DNA of 64,000 bases from NCBI RefSeq assembly GCF_004803795.1, contig NZ_CP012543.1, positions 1,426,001 through 1,490,000 on the forward strand, in the 5' to 3' direction. Source of the stretch: Campylobacter rectus. GTDB taxonomy: Bacteria > Campylobacterota > Campylobacteria > Campylobacterales > Campylobacteraceae. Below, piece by piece: positions 14,620-22,531 of the stretch (positions are counted from its first letter, which is position 1; every line of letters begins with the position of its first letter). The notes below the pieces were generated by a model, which had not been told where the DNA came from, did not search any database, and saw nothing but the letters and a program-made list of their open reading frames with translations. Made by a program: the position numbers and the translations under genes.

Positions 14620-14984
14620 TTTTCTCCCCCATACTTTAGCTTATGATAGATGCGAACGCAGATATAGAATAAATTTTGAGTAAAAGCGCCGGCTCCGCAC
14701 TCTCTCAGAGCCTCTTTTAGTTTAAGATCGGCGAATTTAAACCCTTCGCTTTTGCTTTTAAATTTATCGTTTGGTATAGTCTGGTCGCTAAGGTCGCAAA
14801 GATAGTCGTGTAAAACGATAGCCTTTAAGTATTTTGGAATAAAGGGCGGATAAAAGATATAAAAAATCCTCGGGATATTCGCCCCGTTGGTTTTATAGCC
14901 TTTTGGTATCGTTATGCCTAAAATTTCAAAGTCCCGCGTAAGCTCATATCTGTTTTCGCAAAGCGGCGTAACGTTTAAGCTCAT
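14616..14984 (-). CDS. DUF1353 family phage protein
   Basis: The 122-residue protein shows the DUF1353 pattern: FEILGITIPKGYKTNGANIP (about 20-39), IPKYLKAIVLHDYLCD (about 49-64) and the downstream ALRECGAG segment. In many phages DUF1353 genes lie between tail fibre and lysis genes, as here. The function is not established. It overlaps the i-spanin gene by 4 bases. Confidence 0.85.
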   Translation of the reverse strand: MSLNVTPLCENRYELTRDFEILGITIPKGYKTNGANIPRIFYIFYPPFIPKYLKAIVLHDYLCDLSDQTIPNDKFKSKSEGFKFADLKLKEALRECGAGAFTQNLFYICVRIYHKLKYGGEK

Positions 14985-14988
14985 TGCG

Positions 14989-15525
14989 CTACTCTCCGAA
15001 ATCTATATTTACGGCATTTAGCTCGGTTTCGTCTTTGGCGTCCTCGATCATTTTTTCAAGCTGCCATTTTTTGGAGTATAAATTTATGCCTTTGGTTTGT
15101 ATCGCCGTTTTAACGGCCTTTAGTTGGGCTAGGTCTAAATTTTTACTCGTATTGTCAAACATCCTAAAAGCTATCGTTCCGCCTTTTCCGCACAAATCCA
15201 TCAGCGTTATTACGTTTATGAGGTATTGCACGCCCGCATCGACTTCGCCTATGTCTTGCACATAAACTTTACTTTTAGACACCGCTTCGTTAAATTTAGC
15301 TGCTAAAACTCCTTTTAGGTGTTTCTTGCGACCTTCGATGCTTGCCTCAAAACTACCGGACTCGTTTAAAATCGACGGATTGAGCTCGCTTGTGATCTCG
15401 GCAAAAAACCATGCCTCATCGTCGCTGACAAAAGGTTGATTGGTTTGTGGGTTTGTGCTAAGCGCTTTTAGTTTATCTCCGTCTTCATAATATATGGTTT
15501 TATTTTTTATCTCTTTATATTGCAT
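14989..15525 (-). CDS. DUF4376-type phage protein, tail fibre region
   Basis: The 178-residue protein has a two-part layout. An N-terminal region (KNKTIYYEDGDKLKALSTNP) is typical of tail fibre assembly-like proteins. A C-terminal DUF4376-like part (about 75-165) contains GRKKHLKGVLAAKFNEAV. It lies among fibre genes and probably helps assemble or decorate the fibre. Confidence 0.6.
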   Translation of the reverse strand: MQYKEIKNKTIYYEDGDKLKALSTNPQTNQPFVSDDEAWFFAEITSELNPSILNESGSFEASIEGRKKHLKGVLAAKFNEAVSKSKVYVQDIGEVDAGVQYLINVITLMDLCGKGGTIAFRMFDNTSKNLDLAQLKAVKTAIQTKGINLYSKKWQLEKMIEDAKDETELNAVNIDFGE

Positions 15526-15528
15526 TTT

Positions 15529-15750
15529 TTATCCTTGAACGCTTACTTCAGTGATACGGATGATTTTTCCATTTGTTGAGATATTCTGGTTTATTTCATC
15601 TTCTATACTTTTTTTATCCGTGCCGGCCGGATAAATCAACTTAACGACCGGCGCTGCTGGCGACGTAGATGTCGATTGAGCTACCCAAACTATCCAAATA
15701 TACCCGCTAGGACATACGTCGCAGCTTGGATTTCTTATGATTTTACGCAT
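15529..15750 (-). CDS. Hypothetical protein of the fibre region, 73 aa
   Basis: A 73-residue protein with a Cys pair (CDVC, residues 10-13) and beta-rich sequence. It overlaps the previous gene by 8 bases and lies within the leftward tail fibre cluster. No family recognised. Confidence 0.55.
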   Translation of the reverse strand: MRKIIRNPSCDVCPSGYIWIVWVAQSTSTSPAAPVVKLIYPAGTDKKSIEDEINQNISTNGKIIRITEVSVQG

Positions 15751-16099
15751 TGTCTATCTCCTCGTAAGTTATTATGTAGTTTAATTTTTTCCCGGAGTCG
15801 CTGTAGTTGCTTCCGGACGCAAACAAGATAAGCTCCTCGTCACTAGCTAAATATAAAGGCGTAGCGGCTCCGCCGATAGCATGCTCGCCCAAAGGCAGGA
15901 CAACATTTTGAGGAGATTTTTTAAATATAGCAAGCCCCACGTCGTCTCTATGGTACTCGCCTTTTTTTAATTCGTTGGCTCTAACTAAGTTATAAAATTC
16001 AACCCGCGTAATCATTAACGTTTTGCCCTCTACTCCGCTAAGCATTACGTGTTTTTGATTGGCTCCCAATACCCGGTCTTTTACTCTTTTAATCTTCAT
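15743..16099 (-). CDS. Hypothetical tail fibre-associated protein, 118 aa
   Basis: A beta-rich 118-residue protein (for example VLPLGEHAIGGAATPLYL, about 65-82) with no recognised family. It follows the fibre gene after 10 bp and may form the fibre tip or a small structural subunit. The GGATATGAAG context gives an acceptable ribosome site. Confidence 0.55.
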   Translation of the reverse strand: MKIKRVKDRVLGANQKHVMLSGVEGKTLMITRVEFYNLVRANELKKGEYHRDDVGLAIFKKSPQNVVLPLGEHAIGGAATPLYLASDEELILFASGSNYSDSGKKLNYIITYEEIDNA

Positions 16100-16109
16100 A
16101 TCCTCTCCT

Positions 16110-16940
16110 TTATCCGAAAATCAAAGCGTCTAAAAATGCGCTATCGTTAGTTAAATTTAAACTATTTCCGCCGCCAAGTCCTCTTAGCATCTCGTCTATT
16201 TCGTTTTTGTTATAAACTCTGCTTTTATCGTATTTTTTGGCGAGCATCTCATCTACTTCTTGCTTGTTATACGTTTTATTTTTGTCCGCTTTTAGTTCTA
16301 AAAGCTCGTTTGTTTTTGTTTTCGTGTAGGCGTCGATCTGATTGGGTATTTGGGGGATCAGAGCATCGACTTCTTTTTTCGTGTAGGTATCTTTCTTATC
16401 GGCTTTATCGGTTTCTACGTATTTACCCGCAAATTTTTCATTGCACTGCGTTTTGGTGTAAGTGTCTATCTTGTCGGCTTTCTTGCTAAGCTCGAATACC
16501 ACAAATTCGCGACTCACGCTTGAGATGTCGTTATTGACCGTAAGCGTGATATGCTCGCTACTGCTTACCTCGATCACGAAGCGAATTTTAAGCTCTTTGG
16601 CGCTCCCCTCGTCTAAATTGGGCTTATACGTATGAGGCATAGAGGCCACGGCGAAAAGATCGTTTTCATCCGTAAAAATTCCAGCCTCTTTTACGTAAAA
16701 GCCACCTTCGCTAGGCGGTATAACGGCTTCCACTATCAGATAGTTGGCATTTTTCGGATCTTGCAAGATCGCAGATACGCCGACGCGAAATTTCTCGTTT
16801 TTTAACGACGTTTGATCTCTGCTCGGCTCGCCTTCACCGTCTCCTACGGCTAAATGAGTAAGCTTGATAGGGCGCTTGTTAGCTTTAGACAAAACGATAA
16901 GCTCGGCGCCTTTATTAGTAAGTAACGTTTTAAATGACAT
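16110..16940 (-). CDS. Phage tail-collar/fibre protein (P2 H-like N terminus)
   Basis: Residues 1-150 match the tail-collar fibre domain (TNKGAELIVLSKANKRPIKL, THLAVGDGEGEP, VEAVIPPSEGGFYVKEAGIF). The C-terminal half consists of about five repeats built on YTKxEVDxL (for example YTKKEVDALI, YNKQEVDEML, YNKNEIDEML), probably trimeric coiled-coil units of the fibre shaft. It attaches to the baseplate through gpI/J and mediates receptor binding. At 276 residues it is short for a full fibre, so the tip may be in the next genes. Confidence 0.85.
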   Translation of the reverse strand: MSFKTLLTNKGAELIVLSKANKRPIKLTHLAVGDGEGEPSRDQTSLKNEKFRVGVSAILQDPKNANYLIVEAVIPPSEGGFYVKEAGIFTDENDLFAVASMPHTYKPNLDEGSAKELKIRFVIEVSSSEHITLTVNNDISSVSREFVVFELSKKADKIDTYTKTQCNEKFAGKYVETDKADKKDTYTKKEVDALIPQIPNQIDAYTKTKTNELLELKADKNKTYNKQEVDEMLAKKYDKSRVYNKNEIDEMLRGLGGGNSLNLTNDSAFLDALIFG

Positions 16941-16967
16941 CGTCGCTCCTTTTTCGGTTATTTTTAT

Positions 16968-17558
16968 TCATATTCCGACCTCCAAAGTCTCGAGTTCGTG
17001 CGTGATGACTCCATAATACACTCCTACGTTAGTTTTTAAATTTGTTATAACTTCAGGCATGATACGGACAAATTCGCCATCTACCGCCGCACCTTTATAA
17101 ATTTCATCCGCTTCTATTTTTAAATTGATTTCAAAACCGCCCAAGGTGGATCGGACGTTTTTATAGTTCTCTATCAAATCGTCGAGTTTTCTAAATTTTT
17201 CTTTGCTTAGGTTTTCTTTGCCGGCCGTCATCTTAAGCTTAAAATGGTAAGGCTTGCCGCCGTAGTCTTGCCACTGTTTTAACGTTATATCTTCGTAAAA
17301 CGACTTTAGCGCTTTTTGAAGAGTAAAAAACGTTCCTTCGAAAAAATAAGTTTTTAAAGGTTCGTTTAAAAGCTCTTTTGTTTCCTCTAGGCTCTGAGAC
17401 GATGGCTCGACGTCAAAAGTCTGCGCCAAAAAAGCGCGATTAAAATCGTCTTGTTCATAAAAAAAGCGTTTGTCGAATTTAAGCCATTTACGCATTTTTT
17501 CGCCCATAACCTCATCGACGCGAAATAAAGTATCGTTGTAGGTTCTTAAGTCAATCAT
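16968..17558 (-). CDS. Phage tail protein I (baseplate wedge, P2 I-like)
   Basis: The start is the ATG at 17556-17558, preceded by GGAG; an in-frame extension further upstream runs through a repeat element and is unlikely. The 196-residue product has the RVDEVMGEKMRKWLKFDKRF and F-x-G-T-x-x-x-L-QKALKSFYED features of the gpI family. It joins gpJ and the fibre in the baseplate. It lies between J and the fibre gene, as in P2. Confidence 0.8.
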   Translation of the reverse strand: MIDLRTYNDTLFRVDEVMGEKMRKWLKFDKRFFYEQDDFNRAFLAQTFDVEPSSQSLEETKELLNEPLKTYFFEGTFFTLQKALKSFYEDITLKQWQDYGGKPYHFKLKMTAGKENLSKEKFRKLDDLIENYKNVRSTLGGFEINLKIEADEIYKGAAVDGEFVRIMPEVITNLKTNVGVYYGVITHELETLEVGI

Positions 17559-17566
17559 CTTAACTC

Positions 17567-17628
17567 CTCGCGCGAATAAAATCCGCGCTGCGGCGAGGAG
17601 TATAAACACTCCCTCGACCCACCTGAAG
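17567..17628. repeat. Two-hairpin repeat element, copy 1
   Basis: Hairpin one is GCGCG / CGCGC (17570-17588). Hairpin two is CGAGGAGT / ACTCCCTCG (17594-17616), followed by ACCC and CTGAAG. A second copy lies at 19122-19184 with paired base changes that keep the stem. The element lies in the leader of the gpI gene. Confidence 0.7.
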
Positions 17629-17678
17629 CACACCGCCGCTCTCGGCGGCGTCGTAAATTCTGGGTTATTATCATTTTT

Positions 17679-18722
17679 TTAATCTGCCTTTAAAATTTGC
17701 AGACTATTTAGTATTATGAGACTATCGCGATTTGAGTTTGGGATCGGCGTTTTGATTTCTACTGCGCGAGTATTTTCATCAAATGCTATCTCGATGAGCT
17801 GTGAAAAATGCGGAGTAAAGCCGATGCCTATGTTCGCAAAATATTCCCTCAGCTTTTCGTCGGCATTTTTTAGCACCTCTGCAAACATATAATCTTGTTT
17901 TAGTCGCACTTCGATCACAAGGTCAAATTTGATCTGCGTTGCCTCTTTCATCAGGACATTGTCGGTAAGCGGCACCCTGTCCTTAAGCGCTTCGGATATT
18001 TTCGCTTCGGCGATATTTTTTTCATATCTTGAAAAATACACTATCTGCACGACGCCAGGACTCAAATGATAAACGTTAGCCTTTGTGATGCCCTCGATAC
18101 TTAAAATATAAAAAAGATAGCTTTTTTGGCTTCCCGCGGTGCTAAAACGATGCAAGGCAAGTAAAAATCTATTTCTCAGCTCGTCATCGTTTTCGCGCGC
18201 CTTAAAACCGCTAAATGGTTTTGTCATCTTAATTGTTTTGATGTAGATATTCGGGATCTCTAGTGTCGTCGTTTCGTAGTTTTCCTTAAAATACCCGCCC
18301 GCTTCAATCTTAACCGTTGCTTCGTCTGCGATGTTTGCATCCTCGAGCAAAAATGCAAAATGCCCCTTTCCGTCAGTAAATTTGCTACCTTTGGGCAGAA
18401 AAGTAGCCGAATTTACGCTAATTTCAAGCTCGGCGATCGGCCTTACTTCCTCGTTTCGTTTGATTCCGATTAGCGCCACCAGCTCATCAAGATACTCGCC
18501 GGTGCTAAAATTTAGATAGTTATTCGCCACTTTGACATTAATGAGCTCAAAAAAATTATTAAGCCGATATAAAAATATATCGATGAGCGTCATATAATCG
18601 TCGCCCACGAGCGGAATATAATCAAGCTTGCCGCTCTTTTGCTTAAATTCCTCAACTATGCTAGCGCGCTCTTTTTCGATGTCGAGAGGCTTGATAAATT
18701 GCGGCACTCTTAAAGGTTTCAT
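17679..18722 (-). CDS. Baseplate assembly protein J (P2 J-like)
   Basis: A 347-residue member of the gpJ/Mu gp47 family. It carries the YLDELVALIGIKR segment (about 76-88), the DDELRNRFLLALHRFSTAGS region (about 178-198) and the GITKANVYHLSPGVVQIVYF core. It forms the baseplate wedge with gp25 and gpI. It overlaps the gp25-like gene by 4 bases. Confidence 0.92.
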   Translation of the reverse strand: MKPLRVPQFIKPLDIEKERASIVEEFKQKSGKLDYIPLVGDDYMTLIDIFLYRLNNFFELINVKVANNYLNFSTGEYLDELVALIGIKRNEEVRPIAELEISVNSATFLPKGSKFTDGKGHFAFLLEDANIADEATVKIEAGGYFKENYETTTLEIPNIYIKTIKMTKPFSGFKARENDDELRNRFLLALHRFSTAGSQKSYLFYILSIEGITKANVYHLSPGVVQIVYFSRYEKNIAEAKISEALKDRVPLTDNVLMKEATQIKFDLVIEVRLKQDYMFAEVLKNADEKLREYFANIGIGFTPHFSQLIEIAFDENTRAVEIKTPIPNSNRDSLIILNSLQILKAD

Positions 18723-19009
18723 AAGCTTAGCCTCACTTCGTTTTCTTCAAATTCGCCCTTAGCCGTATAACCGATCCTGATGTCCAAAATATTATCCGCT
18801 CGCGGCGTGAGCTCTATTTTAAGGTTTTCTACGCGCGGCTCAAAAGTTAAAATTTGAGATTTTAAATCGCGCTTTAGAGCCAAAAGCTCGCTTAGCGTCA
18901 TTTTTTTGTCGATATATCTATCTAGTCCAAACGTCGGGCGCAGGGTTTTGGTTAGTTTTGAAGTTTTGCAAATGCGCCTGATACTTTCAAATTCGCTTAT
19001 TTGATACAT
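18719..19009 (-). CDS. Baseplate wedge protein, gp25/W-like
   Basis: A 96-residue protein of the T4 gp25/P2 W family: an N-terminal segment with RPTFGLDRYIDK, then E-P-R-V (EPRV, about residues 57-60), the conserved acidic-Pro-Arg-Val motif, followed by beta strands ending in NEVRLSL. It nucleates sheath assembly. It is coupled to J by a 4-base overlap. Confidence 0.88.
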   Translation of the reverse strand: MYQISEFESIRRICKTSKLTKTLRPTFGLDRYIDKKMTLSELLALKRDLKSQILTFEPRVENLKIELTPRADNILDIRIGYTAKGEFEENEVRLSL

Positions 19010-19026
19010 CGTTCATCCTAGAAAAA

Positions 19027-19058
19027 TAAGGCGGCGAAAAGGACAAAACGCCGCCTTA
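19027..19058. other. Strong stem-loop between gpV and gp25 genes
   Basis: TAAGGCGGCG and CGCCGCCTTA form a perfect 10-bp stem with a 12-base loop. It lies 18 bp before the gp25-like gene on the minus strand. It could stabilise or partly terminate the late transcript. Confidence 0.65.
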
Positions 19059-19121
19059 CGGCTTTAACGAGGACATAATATAAAAATTGGGCTAGAATTT
19101 ATACAAGGGGATTTCTTACTT

Positions 19122-19184
19122 CTCGCGCGAATAAAAATCCGCGCTGCGACGAGGAGCGTAAACGCTCCCTCGACCCACCTAAAG
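19122..19184. repeat. Two-hairpin repeat element, copy 2
   Basis: Matches 17567-17628. Hairpin two reads CGAGGAGCG-TAAA-CGCTCCCTCG: compared with copy 1, a T-A pair has become C-G and a mismatch has become G-C. These paired changes suggest that the stem, not just the sequence, is kept. Confidence 0.7.
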
Positions 19185-19222
19185 ATATGCGTTTCGCTAC
19201 TCGCGAAACAAAATTTAAAGGA

Positions 19223-19687
19223 TTAATGCGAGTGATTTGGCGTATTTCCGCCGTCGTCGATGATCGTTCCGGTAGCGTGAATGTTGCCTTTAACGTTCAA
19301 ATTTCCGTTTAATGTCACGTCGGCCTTTATCGTAATGCGATCGGCGATTATATTGATGAGTTTTGGAGATAAAATTTCAAGAGTAGAGCTTGACGTGTCG
19401 TAGCTTATTATCGTGCCATCCTCATATTGCGTTATCTCTTTAGTTTGGGAGCTTCCTTCAGGCTCGCGGCATCCCTGATTGAAGATCGCACCCACGGCGT
19501 ATTTAAGCCCGCCGTCTCTTAGTTGATGGACGATTGCCTGCTCCCCTACTCGCGGCGGCGAAAACGTGCGTTTAAATGAGTTCGCATTTTGGACGTAGGG
19601 GATGAGCTTTGTTTTCGTGCCTAGGTATTCGACCCTTACCAGGCTTTTATTTTCGCTCACTTCGCAGATCGTGCCGATATATTGCAT
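19223..19687 (-). CDS. Baseplate spike protein V (P2 V-like)
   Basis: The start is the ATG at 19685-19687 (TTTGGAGC ribosome site), which overlaps the previous stop as TGATG. The 154-residue protein has an N-terminal OB-fold (IGTICEVSENKSLVRVEYLG), the PPRVGEQAIVHQL region, and a C-terminal beta-helix (IIADRITIKADVTLNGNLNV) ending in NHSH. The HxH tip in P2 V binds an iron ion. It forms the membrane-piercing spike. Confidence 0.9.
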   Translation of the reverse strand: MQYIGTICEVSENKSLVRVEYLGTKTKLIPYVQNANSFKRTFSPPRVGEQAIVHQLRDGGLKYAVGAIFNQGCREPEGSSQTKEITQYEDGTIISYDTSSSTLEILSPKLINIIADRITIKADVTLNGNLNVKGNIHATGTIIDDGGNTPNHSH

Positions 19688-20145
19688 CAAACGCTCCAAA
19701 GCTGCGTATGATAAACGAAACTTAGCCTTAGCTCGGTCATAACGTAGTCCTTATCCAAAACCTCAATATTTGAGCGATTGACGGCGTTAAGCTCCATAAA
19801 ATTAAATTTACCTTCAAAACTCTTTAGTCTATCTAGCACTTTTAAAAGCAGCTCGTCGTTTTTGCTATAAGATGAAGCGATCAAATTTATGCTCACGCTT
19901 AGCTCGTGCTTGATCCGCTCAAAGCTCACCGCTTCCACTGCGTCGTCGGTGTCTTTTATGATGATTAACGGCAGATTGTCTTTGTCAAATACGTAAATTT
20001 CAAAAACCTCAACGTTAAAATTTAGGGCATCCAAATGCTTTTTTAAGGCATCCAAGATTTGCGCCCGGATATTTTGAGGTGGCGGAGGCGTGTTGCTTTG
20101 GATTGGAACTTGTAGCTCTTCTATAAAATATTTTTTTGACATCAA
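19687..20145 (-). CDS. Minor tail/baseplate-region protein, 152 aa
   Basis: A soluble 152-residue protein encoded directly before the spike gene and overlapping the next one upstream by 4 bases. Size and place suit a tail terminator or neck protein such as the Mu gp37/DUF1834 group; the middle (FEIYVFDKDNLPLIIIKD) is a plausible core strand pair. The family is not certain. Confidence 0.5.
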   Translation of the reverse strand: MMSKKYFIEELQVPIQSNTPPPPQNIRAQILDALKKHLDALNFNVEVFEIYVFDKDNLPLIIIKDTDDAVEAVSFERIKHELSVSINLIASSYSKNDELLLKVLDRLKSFEGKFNFMELNAVNRSNIEVLDKDYVMTELRLSFVYHTQLWSV

Positions 20146-20438
20146 ATTTCTCTCAAAAATAGTCTTTTTAGCACTTGACTTTCGAGCACGCTTTTCGTGA
20201 TCTCGTATCTAGCGCCTAGTATCTCAATCTCGTCTTTTAATCTTAGATTTTTCGCATCTTCAAGCGTGATTAGGGCGGTTATCTCCGTGCCTACCGCCCC
20301 GTTTTCGTAAATCACCTTAGAGTTTGCGTTAAAATGGCATTTGATGAGCTTGTCCGTTCTCATGCATTTCAAATTTATGCCAAAGCTTTGATTTAAGATG
20401 CCCTTGACGTCGTTTCTCACCATATCTAGATCAATCAT
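20142..20438 (-). CDS. Probable head-tail joining protein, 98 aa
   Basis: A 98-residue protein with an N-terminal helix and a beta-rich body (TEITALITLEDAKNLRLKDE), reminiscent of lambda FII-type stopper proteins that sit between head and tail. The genome position between capsid and tail genes supports this. Family not proven by eye. Confidence 0.5.
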   Translation of the reverse strand: MIDLDMVRNDVKGILNQSFGINLKCMRTDKLIKCHFNANSKVIYENGAVGTEITALITLEDAKNLRLKDEIEILGARYEITKSVLESQVLKRLFLREI

Positions 20439-20733
20439 TTATATTGCCGTTTTCGTCAAGTCCTCTGGCGTTAGCATCTTTGTCGCCCTCAGGCGGCTTT
20501 TTGTCGTCTTTTTTGGCCTCTTTGCCTTTGTTGGACGCTGATTTTTTAGCTTCTTTTTCGCTGTCGTCTGTGCTTTTCTTTTCCTCTTTGCCATCGTAAG
20601 GCGCGATCGCTCCGATGGTTTGCATGCGTGCGATAAAATTTCTATCCGTTCCATCCGGTAGCTCGATAATGTCGCCCTCTTCGCAAAAATCAACGCCGAT
20701 TAACGTGGCGTATAAAACTATATATTTGCTCAT
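20431..20733 (-). CDS. Hypothetical head-region protein with Lys/Asp-rich tail, 100 aa
   Basis: Residues 1-45 are a compact domain (GVDFCEEGDIIELPDG), with the C-terminal half low-complexity and rich in Lys, Asp and Ser. Small proteins just after the capsid gene are often head decoration or joining proteins. Overlaps the next gene by 8 bases. The promoter-distal leader contains hairpin repeat A. Confidence 0.5.
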   Translation of the reverse strand: MSKYIVLYATLIGVDFCEEGDIIELPDGTDRNFIARMQTIGAIAPYDGKEEKKSTDDSEKEAKKSASNKGKEAKKDDKKPPEGDKDANARGLDENGNIND

Positions 20734-20759
20734 TTTTTACCTTTCTTTTTTACTTTGCA

Positions 20760-20776
20760 GGCGAGCCGAGCCCGCC
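20760..20776. repeat. Hairpin repeat A, copy 2
   Basis: GGCGAGC-CGA-GCCCGCC, nearly identical with 1761-1777 and likewise flanked by GCA and TTTAC. It lies between the capsid gene and the next leftward gene. Confidence 0.65.
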
Positions 20777-20788
20777 TTTACACTAAAT

Positions 20789-22531
20789 TTAAGCAGATGT
20801 TTTTGAGATGGCAAAGCTCTTCTCGCGCGCTAGCTTTGCGTCGATGTCGTAAAATGCCTGGAGCAAGACGTTTCCGCCCTCTTGCATTAGCGGCAGGATT
20901 TCAAGCGATCCAAACGCTCCGATCCAAATATCCTCAAAGTTTCCAAAGATCACGTCGCCGGCTTTTAAGTTGTTGTTTTTGTAGTAGGCGTATCCTTGAA
21001 GATCATTGTCTCCGACGTCGATCAGCATGCGCTCGTTACTATTGCCGCGCTTGGTGCTTCGTAGCTTGCTAATGTCCGTTCCGTTGATAAAAAACTTCGA
21101 GTGCTCGGTATCAAGCCCGGCTGCGTCTAGCTTATCGCCAAAGGCCAAGGTAAGCTCCAAAGTAGGAGCAGTCATATATCCGGTCACGGTTGGCACTCCG
21201 CTTGTGGCAAATAGCCCTTTTACGACTCCGTTGCCGTAAAGTAGCGTCTGCTCTATCTTTTTGCGGATCGCATCTTTTAGTTTTTTAAACGCAAAGCTTT
21301 CAAGCTCGAATGCGCTCATATTTAGCATCGTTCTAGTGATGACGATATTTGCGTTTAGTGTATGCGGGCTTAAAGCGATGCTATCAAAGGTTAGATTTTC
21401 GGCGGCGCGTCTTTTGCCCTCCTCGACGAAGTCGGCGGTAATGCTAGACGTATCGCGCGGGATAGTCAAATTTGCGCTTAAATTCGGTAGCCACGTGCAA
21501 AAATTTAGTAGTTTGCTGTCTTGCTTTAGTTGCTCGATGAGCAAATCGCCGCGATATTCTCTATTTACCGCGTCGGCTGCCGTCGTCGTGCTTGTTACTC
21601 CGTCGGCGAAATTTGCTATAAACTCGTCCGGCAATGCAAAACGCCCGATCTCTTTGCCTCTGTATTCCATCTCACGCGACAAATCGACATTTCTATCTAC
21701 GGCTGATTTGATGACGTTTGCGAGGCTAAAGCACGCGCTATTATCTCTTTTTGAGAGGATATTTACGGTTTTTATCTCGCTTTTAGCGTTTAGTTCAGCC
21801 ATTTCTTTGCTGAATTCGGCGTAACTCTTACCTGCGCTTATCGCAGCGAGCGCCTCTTTTTCGCGGCCTAAAATATGGGCTAGCTCAATAATGTTTGCCC
21901 TAGTCTCTTCGCTTGATCTTACTTGCTCGTTTAGTTTCGCAAGCTCGCCAGCGCTTGGCGTTGCGGCTAGTTTTGCGCCCTCTTGCGGCGCTGCTTGTTC
22001 GTTCATTGGCATTTTCTCTCCTTTTGGTTGATTAAATTTTGATATTTTTGCGTTAGGGTCAGCTCCTTGCCAAACGGCCGAGAGCTCCGTTATCTCGCCC
22101 TCATAAATTTGGTAATGTTCCACCCCTTCTATTTTGTCCATTTCTTTTATTTTGTAATTTCCAAATCCAACGCTCACGCTATCGCTAAGCCCGGCTTTAT
22201 ATTTCGCGTAAGCTTCTTTTGAGCTAGCCACCTCATCGCTAAATTTAACCTTGGCCTTAAAATCTCCGTTTTCAAATTTAGTATCGATTATCGCGCCAAT
22301 TGCATTTGCAAACGTGGGGTCATGGTCTAAATAAAGCGTTTTTGCGTTAAATTTAACCCTGCTAGTATCCACGCTTAGATAATATTCGTCGCCCCAAAAA
22401 CTAACTCTTTTATGTAGATTGTTTTTTGAGAGCGCGATAAAGCTAATGGTTTTTGCTTCGTCGTCAAACGCCGCATTTTTGCCTAAATTTACGCTAAAAT
22501 TGCGTGCGTCTTTTAAAATATTCTCATTCAC
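20789..22531 (-). CDS. HK97-type prohead protease fused to major capsid protein
   Basis: One 580-residue frame holds two usual genes. Residues 20-170 are the U35/S78 prohead protease, with His70 (LYLDHDP) and Ser118 or Ser120 (SDSVSVGF) as likely catalytic residues. About 180-285 is the delta/scaffold-like helical region (SEETRANIIELAHIL). From 290 on is the HK97 capsid fold (FADGVTSTTTAADAVNREY; FVEEGKRRAAENLTFDSIAL; ends EILPLMQEGGNVLLQAFYDI). The protease would cut the scaffold and itself away during maturation. It overlaps the portal gene by 8 bases. Confidence 0.92.
   Translation of the reverse strand: MNENILKDARNFSVNLGKNAAFDDEAKTISFIALSKNNLHKRVSFWGDEYYLSVDTSRVKFNAKTLYLDHDPTFANAIGAIIDTKFENGDFKAKVKFSDEVASSKEAYAKYKAGLSDSVSVGFGNYKIKEMDKIEGVEHYQIYEGEITELSAVWQGADPNAKISKFNQPKGEKMPMNEQAAPQEGAKLAATPSAGELAKLNEQVRSSEETRANIIELAHILGREKEALAAISAGKSYAEFSKEMAELNAKSEIKTVNILSKRDNSACFSLANVIKSAVDRNVDLSREMEYRGKEIGRFALPDEFIANFADGVTSTTTAADAVNREYRGDLLIEQLKQDSKLLNFCTWLPNLSANLTIPRDTSSITADFVEEGKRRAAENLTFDSIALSPHTLNANIVITRTMLNMSAFELESFAFKKLKDAIRKKIEQTLLYGNGVVKGLFATSGVPTVTGYMTAPTLELTLAFGDKLDAAGLDTEHSKFFINGTDISKLRSTKRGNSNERMLIDVGDNDLQGYAYYKNNNLKAGDVIFGNFEDIWIGAFGSLEILPLMQEGGNVLLQAFYDIDAKLAREKSFAISKTSA

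Noticed and set aside
16941-17633. Upstream extension of the gpI gene
   Set aside because: The extension runs through the two-hairpin repeat; the ATG at 17,558 has a good GGAG site.
20439-20693. 84-residue leftward frame in another phase of the gene at 20431-20733
   Set aside because: It is a Lys/Arg-rich shadow of the low-complexity tail of the real gene.
20615-21072. Rightward frames antisense to the capsid region
   Set aside because: Shadows of the capsid gene and of the hairpin repeat, with no start signals.
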